Positions 1 through 6,387 of a stretch of 26,900 nt of DNA are shown here, one piece after another. Each line of letters opens with the position of its first letter. The first letter of the stretch is position 1. The notes beneath the pieces are model-generated. The model worked only from the letters and a program-made list of their open reading frames with translations, did no database searches and was not told where the DNA came from. The position numbers were made by a program, and so were the translations under genes. Source of the DNA: a virus; IMG/VR virus record IMGVR_UViG_3300010354_000516, positions 1 to 26,900 of that record; one strand, 5' to 3'.

Positions 1-200
1 TATGGGTAAACGACCAAATAAACCTTGGCACAGACACGGTTGGAAGTTATGTAGAGTCACTTGTCGCCGGCACTGGGATAACGCTCAGCAATAACTCGGG
101 CGAAGGCGCTACGCCAACAGTTGCAGTAACATCTAACACATACGACGCATATAACTCGTCCAGAAATGTAGAAATAAAACTCTTGATGGAGGTCATGTAA
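1..200 (+). CDS. C-terminal end of a tail-fibre-like protein (5' truncated by window edge)
   Basis: An open frame enters from the left edge (first full codon at base 3) and ends at the TAA at 198-200. About 65 residues are visible. They contain the segments DTVGSYVESLVAGTGITL and EGATPTVAV. This pattern (DTVG.YV..L.AGTGIT....GEG.TPT.AV) recurs in fibre and other structural proteins of aquatic phages and has the alternating small/polar look of beta-structured fibre shafts. The stop codon overlaps the start of the next gene (TAATG), so translation is probably coupled. The gene lies directly upstream of the adhesin-like genes, which supports a fibre role. The N-terminal part and true length are outside the window. 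Confidence 0.7.
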   Translation, partial: WVNDQINLGTDTVGSYVESLVAGTGITLSNNSGEGATPTVAVTSNTYDAYNSSRNVEIKLLMEVM

Positions 201-532
201 TGGCATTGACGCAAAAAAGACTATTCGGCCCAGCTGCAGCTGTTACCTCTGCAACAGACGATGCAACCGGGAGATACCTTGTACCGTCGTCCACCACAAC
301 AATCGTAAAACAAATTATATTTTGCAATACAGCTGCAAGCGCTGCAACTGTAAGGGCCGGTGTTGGAACTACGGCAACCGCAGCCAACAGGGTGATTTCC
401 GACTTGACATTAGCCGCGAATGAGACTGTGTCATTTAACTGCTCATTGGTAATGACAGCAGGCGAAAAATTATTTTTTACAGCCAATGCTACAACGGTAT
501 CAATAACCGCAAATGGCATCGAGGAGACCTGA
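200..532 (+). CDS. Small beta-rich virion-associated protein, unknown function
   Basis: This 110-aa protein starts at an ATG overlapping the previous stop (TAATG) and ends in a TGA that overlaps the next ATG (ATGA), so it is translationally coupled on both sides. It is rich in Thr, Ala and Val with alternating hydrophobic residues, including VKQIIFCNTAASAATVRAGV near residues 36-55 and LTLAANETVSFNCSLVMTAG later. This resembles the single beta-sandwich accessory proteins of phage tails, but I cannot assign a named family. There is no signal peptide or membrane segment. Its position between a fibre end and two adhesin-like proteins suggests a fibre or adhesin accessory. A plain hypothetical protein remains possible. 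A reverse-strand frame over the same bases looks like a shadow because its translation is low in complexity and lacks coupling. Confidence 0.75.
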   Translation: MALTQKRLFGPAAAVTSATDDATGRYLVPSSTTTIVKQIIFCNTAASAATVRAGVGTTATAANRVISDLTLAANETVSFNCSLVMTAGEKLFFTANATTVSITANGIEET

Positions 533-1245
533 TGAGTGGAATATCTCGTTATCCGGCTGCAAACGCATTTGCTTCGTTTTCTGATGCGCCTGATTCTGTT
601 TATGGGACAGGCATGGATGGTGATGCGACATTAGACGGCTCTACGACCGTTCTTGGTATGGCGCCATCATCAAGTGTGTACACGATGACAAAAGATTTAT
701 ATTTTGATGACCTAACAATAAATGCAAGTGTTCGTTTAAACCCAGCCGGTTATAGAATATTTGTAAAAAACGTACTGACATTTGCAGGAAATAACGCAAC
801 AATAGGTTTTACGACAGGGTTTTCAACCGCTGGCTCAATTTATCAAGGGGGGGCGGCAGCAACTGCCGTCACACATTCACTCGGCGGTTCTGCGACTGGA
901 TACACGGCCACAGCACCAACAGCAGCTATGGGTGGAACAGAATATTTCAAAGTTCCCCAGCAGGCAATAACTGGCTATTCACTAACCGCTTCCGGTGGAC
1001 CAACATGGCTTAGGGGTGGCGCTGGCGGCTCGGGGCAAGCTGGGGGAGGGGTTGTTATTCTCGCTGCTCGTTATATTTCTGGCCCTGCTTCTGGAAACAC
1101 TGGATACATAAAAGCGCCAGCAACTGCTCCTGCTGGTGGTGGTGTAATCATAATAGTTTCCACCGGAGCAGCGTTACCTGCAACCGTATCAACAGACGTT
1201 ACTGGTCAAAATGCAGGAACAGTAAATTACATACAGTTGGTGTGA
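532..1245 (+). CDS. Gly-rich adhesin-like tail protein (paralogue A)
   Basis: A 237-aa protein whose ATG overlaps the previous TGA. The N-terminal ~90 residues carry VYGTGMDGDATLDG, then a YFDDLTI strand and YRIFVKNVLTF. The next gene repeats the same order of motifs (VYGTGSDGD, YYNNLTV, FRIFVKNTATI), so the two are tandem paralogues. The C-terminal half is Gly-rich (LRGGAGGSGQAGGGVVILAA) and ends with a GGGVIIIVST strand. This organisation, a beta-helix-like start followed by Gly-rich loops and hydrophobic strands, recalls phage fibre-tip adhesins that use polyglycine segments. It lacks the His-rich insertion and most collagen-like triplets of its neighbour. Receptor binding is inferred from composition and position; no catalytic motif is seen. 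Confidence 0.75.
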   Translation: MSGISRYPAANAFASFSDAPDSVYGTGMDGDATLDGSTTVLGMAPSSSVYTMTKDLYFDDLTINASVRLNPAGYRIFVKNVLTFAGNNATIGFTTGFSTAGSIYQGGAAATAVTHSLGGSATGYTATAPTAAMGGTEYFKVPQQAITGYSLTASGGPTWLRGGAGGSGQAGGGVVILAARYISGPASGNTGYIKAPATAPAGGGVIIIVSTGAALPATVSTDVTGQNAGTVNYIQLV

Positions 1246-1246
1246 T

Positions 1247-2584
1247 ATGTCTGGTGTTGATAGGTATGGTTCGCCAACAAGAACACAAAGAAAAGGAAAT
1301 GACTGGGTATACGGAACTGGCTCTGATGGCGATGTAACCATAAGTGGAACAGTGACACTTACCTCGGATAAATACTATAACAATCTTACTGTTCCGCTCG
1401 GAAATATTCTTTTAACAAACGGATTCAGGATTTTTGTAAAAAATACAGCAACAATAAATGGGGTTGTTGGGATAGGAAAAGTAACCGGGAACATAGATGG
1501 CTCGACCAATGGAACCATATCATCACCAGATTCAGCAGTTAATTGGGGAACCGTTGCTGGTCATGTATCGGCAACAATTTCATATCGTACTGGTGGAATG
1601 GGTGGTGGCTCTGTAAGACCTAGTAGTCCACCTGTTCTTCCAGAATATATTGTCAAAAGAATCGCATCTCTAAGTGGCATATATCTAGATGCATCATATG
1701 GAGATATAACACCAGTCCCAATATATGGTGGAGTGAGTGGAACATATGGTTCTTCTGGAACGCCAGCAACTTCATATACAAATTCAAGTCCTGCTCCGGC
1801 TGGATTTACAAACACTTGGCCGAATAAATCCGGTTCGGCGGGTTCAGCTGGTTCAGCTGGTTCAGCTGGTTCATGGCCCCCAAACGCACATACTGTTGGT
1901 GCTGCTGGTGGGCGTGGATATACGGGGGCAACCGGTGGCACTGGAACAAATGGAAGTGCACCGAATCCACCTATCGCTGCAACTGGCGGAGTAGGGGGGG
2001 ACGGAGCACCCGGCGGTGGCATTGTTGCTATTATGGCTAAAACAATTACTGGCACAGGGACTATTATGTCTCTTGGCATGATTGGAAGCAGTGGCTCCGC
2101 TGGCACAACATCTCCGGCCGGACCAAATGGTACGCCCGGTGCAACTGGTGCAACCGGGGCAGCCGCTCCAGGCTATACCGACCACCACCATCATTCGGCC
2201 ACAATCCATGAACCGCATACATGCTGCGGTGGCCATGCTCATGACCCCGGTTCTTATCATAAACACGTATACGTTCCACCATCGCACCACACTCACCACC
2301 ACAATCATTCCGCCGTAATACACGCCCCGTGCTGCACGCCGGGTCCACATTATCCCGGCGGAGCAGGTGGGGCCGGCGGAGCGGGTGGGGCTGGCGGAAC
2401 TGGCTCTCCCGCTGTAACGGGTGGAACAGGGAAAAGGGGTGGAGCTGGTGGCGGAGGGGCCATAATCATAATTACAGAGACAACTCCGGCAAATCTAAAC
2501 TATGACGTACGGTCTGGAACAACTGCTGACTCTGATACGTTTTCAGCATCAGATGGCTCAACATATATAATATTGAATTCTTAG
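1247..2584 (+). CDS. Large Gly-rich adhesin-like protein with collagen-like runs and a His/Cys-rich insertion (paralogue B)
   Basis: A 445-aa protein starting one base after the previous stop. Residues 1-70 share the VYGTG.DGD / NNLTV / RIFVKN framework of the upstream paralogue. Residues 196-209 are tandem Gly-Ser-Ala triplets. Residues about 215-265 and 280-309 contain Gly-X-Y runs such as GTPGATGATGAAAPG (295-309). Residues 313-368 form a segment with 18 His and 4 Cys in 56 residues, made of two related halves (HSATIHEPHTCC and HSAVIHAPCC). Residues 371-387 are Gly-Gly-Ala repeats, followed by a C-terminal GGGGAIIIITET strand. Low complexity, tip-like strands and position suggest a receptor-binding adhesin, perhaps metal-stabilised. 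No enzyme motif is present. A non-fibre decorating protein cannot be excluded. Confidence 0.75.
   Translation: MSGVDRYGSPTRTQRKGNDWVYGTGSDGDVTISGTVTLTSDKYYNNLTVPLGNILLTNGFRIFVKNTATINGVVGIGKVTGNIDGSTNGTISSPDSAVNWGTVAGHVSATISYRTGGMGGGSVRPSSPPVLPEYIVKRIASLSGIYLDASYGDITPVPIYGGVSGTYGSSGTPATSYTNSSPAPAGFTNTWPNKSGSAGSAGSAGSAGSWPPNAHTVGAAGGRGYTGATGGTGTNGSAPNPPIAATGGVGGDGAPGGGIVAIMAKTITGTGTIMSLGMIGSSGSAGTTSPAGPNGTPGATGATGAAAPGYTDHHHHSATIHEPHTCCGGHAHDPGSYHKHVYVPPSHHTHHHNHSAVIHAPCCTPGPHYPGGAGGAGGAGGAGGTGSPAVTGGTGKRGGAGGGGAIIIITETTPANLNYDVRSGTTADSDTFSASDGSTYIILNS
1832..1873 (+). repeat. Tandem 9-bp repeat coding Gly-Ser-Ala triplets
   Basis: One diverged unit (1832-1840) is followed by three exact copies of GGTTCAGCT (1841-1867) and a partial fourth (1868-1873). 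The repeat stays in frame inside the adhesin gene, so slippage would change protein length in steps of three residues without breaking the frame. Confidence 0.85.
2351..2401 (+). repeat. Degenerate Gly/Ala-coding tandem repeat
   Basis: A run of near-identical 9-bp units of the type GGCGGAGCR / GGTGGGGCC encodes consecutive Gly-Gly-Ala triplets just after the His-rich segment of the adhesin-like gene. It is markedly GC-richer than the surrounding AT-rich DNA. Confidence 0.7.
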
Positions 2585-2587
2585 GAG
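2583..2587 (+). promoter_or_regulatory. Ribosome binding site for the 80-aa gene
   Basis: AGGAG lies 6 bases before the ATG at 2594 and overlaps the stop codon region of the adhesin-like gene. It fixes the start of the following small gene. Confidence 0.7.
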
Positions 2588-2593
2588 AAAATT

Positions 2594-2836
2594 ATGGGAA
2601 TTTTTGACAATATCGACAATAGTGAAAAAAGAAGAATAGTAGACATTGAGCTGTCTACTGCAAAAGTCCATCTTTATGGTCTATTAATACAGATAGGTAT
2701 TGACCCGGACTCTTTTAACCACGACGAGTGGTCTGAACCGATAGATATGGGCGGAGAACCAAGAGGTAGGGTTAAGCACTATATTGACCTAATTGCCACA
2801 CTTGAAGAAAAAAGAGCTGCACTAACCAATGAATAG
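2594..2836 (+). CDS. Small hypothetical protein
   Basis: An 80-aa acidic protein with a clear AGGAG ribosome binding site. I do not recognise it. It appears mainly helical: an N-terminal amphipathic stretch (SEKRRIVDIELSTAKVHLYGLL), a loop with Trp and Asp (DEWSEP), then a second helix (HYIDLIATLEEKRAAL). There is no Cys, signal peptide or membrane segment. Its last 8 bases overlap the next gene, so the two are co-translated. The position between adhesins and the oxygenase gives no firm function. A small chaperone or assembly factor for the upstream adhesins would fit, but this is speculation. Confidence 0.65.
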   Translation: MGIFDNIDNSEKRRIVDIELSTAKVHLYGLLIQIGIDPDSFNHDEWSEPIDMGGEPRGRVKHYIDLIATLEEKRAALTNE

Positions 2837-3227
2837 ATATATCGCCGTTCCATCGGCGATGTGTATAGATGGAAAAATTCCAAGTGAGGCTATTAGGTTA
2901 GCCGGCATCCTATCTATAGAAATTAAAACAATTGATGATTGCGATGTTGTTCATGTTGCAAATGAACCATCGATAAGGCAAGTGTCGTACTCTCCCGTAT
3001 ATTCAATCGGAAAAATTTGGGACCTAGATATAGTTGATGAATTTTTAGATATGACCACTGGTGTCAAACTGTTAATTGACGGACAAGAATACGAACCTAA
3101 AGTGCAGGAGCGTCATGCTGCAAAATTCAGGATTAGACTGCATTGCGGGGGAAAAAAACAAATATTTTTAGTTGCCCAAAATGAGCAATCTATGATTGCG
3201 GAAATAGAGGAAAATCGTGAAAGTTGA
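2829..3227 (+). CDS. Hypothetical protein
   Basis: A 132-aa protein starting at an ATG inside the end of the previous gene and ending at a TGA that lies 11 bases inside the oxygenase gene. The sequence mixes beta-like segments (IEIKTIDDCDVVHVAN, GVKLLIDGQEYEP, KFRIRLHCGGKKQIFLVAQ) with an acidic C-terminal helix. I recognise no family and see no catalytic or metal motif. The tight overlaps place it in the same translational unit as the 2OG oxygenase. Confidence 0.65.
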   Translation: MNRYIAVPSAMCIDGKIPSEAIRLAGILSIEIKTIDDCDVVHVANEPSIRQVSYSPVYSIGKIWDLDIVDEFLDMTTGVKLLIDGQEYEPKVQERHAAKFRIRLHCGGKKQIFLVAQNEQSMIAEIEENRES

Positions 3228-3783
3228 AGAACTTGCTACGTGTATAAATTTGTATAGCGAAGTTTTTGAACCTTTTGAATTTATGCACGAGGTTAACCAA
3301 GATTTAGATAACGAATGGTCAGAAGTTCAGTGGGTGCCATCATCAACAGGTATCGGTGTGGTTGGAAACCATAGGACATCTGCCGAAGTTGACATATCGC
3401 ACCTGGAGCACATGGACACATCTATGGCAAAAAAATTCAAGCCAATATCAAAAACTCTTCTTGCTGATGTAGTTGAAGATTACAAAAAAGAATTCATGGT
3501 TCAGTCATCCAGGTACGAGGGATGGAGATTGCTTAAATATCACGGAGGCGGTGAGTATCATGCACACTACGACCATGCTCCGCACAATGAGAGAATCTTT
3601 AGCATCGTCGCTTTCATGGAAACGCCAGACGGTGGTGGGCAGCTTGAGTTCCCATTTTTTGGTGTGACAGTTGAGGCAGTTGCCGGTAGTGCGGTCGTGT
3701 TTCCGGCCAATTTTCCATACCTACACATAGCCCACCCCGTAACATCCGGAACAAAGTGCAGTTTAGTGACATGGTTCAAGTAA
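3217..3783 (+). CDS. 2-oxoglutarate/Fe(II)-dependent oxygenase, prolyl-4-hydroxylase-like
   Basis: A 188-aa enzyme starting at a GTG preceded by GAGG at 3207-3210. The double-stranded beta-helix signature is complete. The facial triad is H117-Y118-D119 and H170, within HIAHPVTSGTK, and K180 sits where family members carry the Arg/Lys that binds the 2OG carboxylate. The segments GGGQLEFPFFG and GSAVVFPAN match the usual core strands leading to the distal His. Family enzymes hydroxylate Pro, Lys or other residues, or small molecules, using O2, 2OG and Fe(II). Such genes are common in aquatic phages, where substrates are mostly unknown. Here it sits downstream of a collagen-like adhesin and upstream of a halogenase, overlapping its neighbours. 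The family call is strong; the substrate is unknown. Confidence 0.88.
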   Translation: MKVEELATCINLYSEVFEPFEFMHEVNQDLDNEWSEVQWVPSSTGIGVVGNHRTSAEVDISHLEHMDTSMAKKFKPISKTLLADVVEDYKKEFMVQSSRYEGWRLLKYHGGGEYHAHYDHAPHNERIFSIVAFMETPDGGGQLEFPFFGVTVEAVAGSAVVFPANFPYLHIAHPVTSGTKCSLVTWFK

Positions 3784-4919
3784 AAAATATAAGCCAGCTG
3801 AATATTGAAGAACAAAACTATTTTGGTTTTGTAGGGTACCATTCTGCAGAAATAACCATTACAGCCCTGGCCCCTGATGGTGAATTTGAGTATTTAGATT
3901 TTGAGGCGTACAGCCACACACAGGGAACACTAATTAAATTTAATAAACTTCCAGAGTTTGGCTACACCCCATGGTCAATGAAAATAATTGGCTCTAGCGG
4001 AGAAGAGGAGCCGATGCAATGGGTCAATTATGAGGATAGTTTTGATATCTGGGAAAACAGAGAAACAGAGCCACATTCCTTTCTTTCCTTTATGAAATCA
4101 CAAGATATGCGCGCAACGCTTAATCACAGAGTTGTTGACGTATCTCGCAGGTGCGATAGCAATATGTTTGGTCCAGCCGTGGGTTATTTTCCTCAAGATG
4201 GAATAAAACCAACTTCAATGGACCTAGAGGTCATAAAAAATTACAACGCTGCTCTTTTTAGGCCAGTAGTAAACGTATCCGGCATAGCACACATCACAAA
4301 TATTAATTTTCGTGGAATAGGAATGACGTGGAGAAATTGGCCAATAGTTACCCTATCTGCCAAAACTTTGTCTGGGTGTCTCCGCCAGGTTATTGAATGG
4401 CGTGACCTGCGGGTGGCCGGTTTATCCAATGACCAAATCGCTATTGATGCTTTGAACTTTGTTGAGCAATTAAAAATAACCCAGGAAATGATTGATGAGC
4501 TAAAACAGACTGAAGTGAGAATGCCGGTAGAAAGATTTATGCTCGGTTATGGCAACCCGCGTCACGGTTTTTCCGAGACAGGAATTCTGCCAGAGAGCAT
4601 CAAAGCGCTGTTTGCAAAACAGGTGGTCTATAGAACGCTTTCAACATTGGAAACCAAACACCCACTTCACCCGCAATTTAGTTCAGAAATCAAAACTACT
4701 GAAAAACAAAGACAGCAAAATTATATAATTGAATTCGTTTCAAAAGTGATGCCGGGCACTATCAGCGTGGAACAGATAACAGTTGAAGACATATATAGAG
4801 AAGTGTTCAGACAACGTTATAAAGATGAACCAAATGGTCGTGGACCAATTCATCCCGTAGATATGAATATAACGGAAAAAGCAGTATTGGCCGCGAGGTT
4901 CTTTGATGCTCAACAATAA
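3756..4919 (+). CDS. Unknown 387-aa protein between oxygenase and halogenase
   Basis: The long frame begins at GTG 3756 (weak GGA upstream) or at ATG 3771, both inside the end of the oxygenase gene. The stop at 4919 lies 14 bases inside the halogenase gene. The N-terminal ~90 residues look beta-rich (GYHSAEITITALAPDGEFEY). The middle and C-terminal parts look helical, with conserved-looking blocks (FPQDGIKPTSMDLEVIKNYN, NINFRGIGMTWRNWPIV, MLGYGNPRHGFSETG). It is rich in Trp, Arg and Asn. I recognise no family, cofactor-binding loop or metal ligand set. Overlap on both sides with two redox enzymes makes a partner or carrier role plausible, but this is inference only. Confidence 0.75.
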   Translation: MQFSDMVQVKNISQLNIEEQNYFGFVGYHSAEITITALAPDGEFEYLDFEAYSHTQGTLIKFNKLPEFGYTPWSMKIIGSSGEEEPMQWVNYEDSFDIWENRETEPHSFLSFMKSQDMRATLNHRVVDVSRRCDSNMFGPAVGYFPQDGIKPTSMDLEVIKNYNAALFRPVVNVSGIAHITNINFRGIGMTWRNWPIVTLSAKTLSGCLRQVIEWRDLRVAGLSNDQIAIDALNFVEQLKITQEMIDELKQTEVRMPVERFMLGYGNPRHGFSETGILPESIKALFAKQVVYRTLSTLETKHPLHPQFSSEIKTTEKQRQQNYIIEFVSKVMPGTISVEQITVEDIYREVFRQRYKDEPNGRGPIHPVDMNITEKAVLAARFFDAQQ

Positions 4920-6387
4920 ACAGCTTTCTTTTTGTATTGTTGGTTCCGGTACTGCCGGTCTAATAACTTCAATTGTTTTAAGACAGGCATTCCCGTACTC
5001 CTCAATCAAAAATATATCGTCCAGTAAAATTGGAATTGTCGGAGTCGGAGAAGGAAGTACCGAGCATTGGCGAATGTTTATGGACAAATGCAATATAGGT
5101 ATCGAGGATTTGATTAAAAATACCGGAGCAACACATAAATACGGAATTCGTTTCGAAAATTGGACCAACAAAAGGCCCGATTATTTTCACAGCATTTCCG
5201 GAGTCGAAGAGATTAATACATGGGGAATTATTGGAGAGTATCTCAGTTTCATAGAACAGGACAAATCCATAACAAGCCAAACTGGCTCCGTTGGTTTAAT
5301 AAAAAACAAGATAGTCAGAGATGGCTTGCATGGAAACACAAACCAATATCATTTTGATACATTTATGCTGAATGACTTTCTAACTGGTATTTGTTTCAGC
5401 AGGATGATTCAATTCTACGATGATGAAATAAAAAACATAAATTTGACCACCAGCGGATGTATAGAGTCTGCCGAGCTTGTATCAGGCTTGCGTGTTGAGG
5501 CTGATATTTGGATTGATGCAACTGGGTTTAAACGGGAATTGATGAATAGGCTTAATAACAAGAGCTGGCAGTCTTTCTCAAATTATTTACTTGTTGATTC
5601 AGCTATTGCATTCCCGACTGAACACGATAAAAGTGGAACAATAAAACCATATACCAGAGCGCGGGCTGCTGGAAGTGGGTGGATGTGGGAAATTCCCACA
5701 CAAAATAGACGCGGAAACGGTTATGTTTACTCATCCTCACACATAAGTGGGGACGCTGCATTGCTAGAGGCGCAGTCGATGTCCGGCTTCGCTGTTCCAC
5801 AGATACGTCAATTTAAATTTGACCCCGGTTATTACAGGGAGCAATGGCAAAAAAACTGCGTTAGCGTCGGTCTTGCTTCCTCGTTTGTTGAACCACTGGA
5901 GGCAACCAGCATAGGAAGCACAATAATCCAGGCAATGAATATTGCTCAATACTCTGCGTCGTACATTCCCGGTTGTGAAAAACTTGTATCAGACTATAAC
6001 AAAAAAATGGAAGCAGTCATGCTTAATATTAGGGACATGATACGACTCCATTATATTTCTGATAGAAAAGACACTGAATTCTGGAAAGATGCAAACTCAA
6101 TGCCGATACCGGATTCTTTGCAAAACTTGCTAGACGCATGGAGTGAAAGACCTCCTGCGCATTCAGATATAGCAAACAACGGCTCAATTATGTTCTTAAC
6201 CCGCCACTTTGTCCATGTTGCCCAGGGTCAAAATTTAATTGCTACGGAGCCTAGCTCTCTCGTAATGGACAGAATGGCCATAAGAAGTTTCATAGAAAAA
6301 AAGTCAGACAATATTCGGTCGAGTAGATATTCAAAAGAGTTGGTTGACCACAAAGAAGCGTTAATGGAGACAGTCGGTGAAGATTAA
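4906..6387 (+). CDS. Flavin-dependent halogenase (tryptophan halogenase family)
   Basis: A 493-aa protein from ATG 4906 (GAGG at 4895-4898; TTG 4903 is possible). Close to the N-terminus is the FAD-binding loop GSGTAG, followed by GVGEGST. The diagnostic halogenase motif WxWxIP is present as WMWEIP (W259, W261). K78 in THKYGIRFENW aligns with the catalytic Lys79 of PrnA, and E332 in EPLEAT aligns with Glu346. The Ser that follows that Glu in PrnA is Ala here. Length matches the family (~500-540 aa). These enzymes use FADH2, O2 and halide to form HOX, which the Lys directs to an aromatic substrate. A cyanophage member, VirX1, is known to iodinate diverse substrates. No flavin reductase is encoded here, so reduced flavin would come from the host. 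Substrate and halide preference cannot be read from the sequence. Confidence 0.92.
   Translation: MLNNKQLSFCIVGSGTAGLITSIVLRQAFPYSSIKNISSSKIGIVGVGEGSTEHWRMFMDKCNIGIEDLIKNTGATHKYGIRFENWTNKRPDYFHSISGVEEINTWGIIGEYLSFIEQDKSITSQTGSVGLIKNKIVRDGLHGNTNQYHFDTFMLNDFLTGICFSRMIQFYDDEIKNINLTTSGCIESAELVSGLRVEADIWIDATGFKRELMNRLNNKSWQSFSNYLLVDSAIAFPTEHDKSGTIKPYTRARAAGSGWMWEIPTQNRRGNGYVYSSSHISGDAALLEAQSMSGFAVPQIRQFKFDPGYYREQWQKNCVSVGLASSFVEPLEATSIGSTIIQAMNIAQYSASYIPGCEKLVSDYNKKMEAVMLNIRDMIRLHYISDRKDTEFWKDANSMPIPDSLQNLLDAWSERPPAHSDIANNGSIMFLTRHFVHVAQGQNLIATEPSSLVMDRMAIRSFIEKKSDNIRSSRYSKELVDHKEALMETVGED

Noticed and set aside
1832-1873. Short tandem repeat considered as a CRISPR or origin-type iteron array.
   Set aside because: The 9-bp units are contiguous without spacers and stay in frame coding Gly-Ser-Ala, so they are a protein repeat.
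1561-2350. Several long minus-strand and alternative + strand frames opposite the Gly-rich adhesin gene.
   Set aside because: They consist of low-complexity Pro/Ala/Val or Cys/Ser runs that mirror Gly codon repeats on the other strand. They lack ribosome binding sites and operon fit, and are shadows of the adhesin gene.
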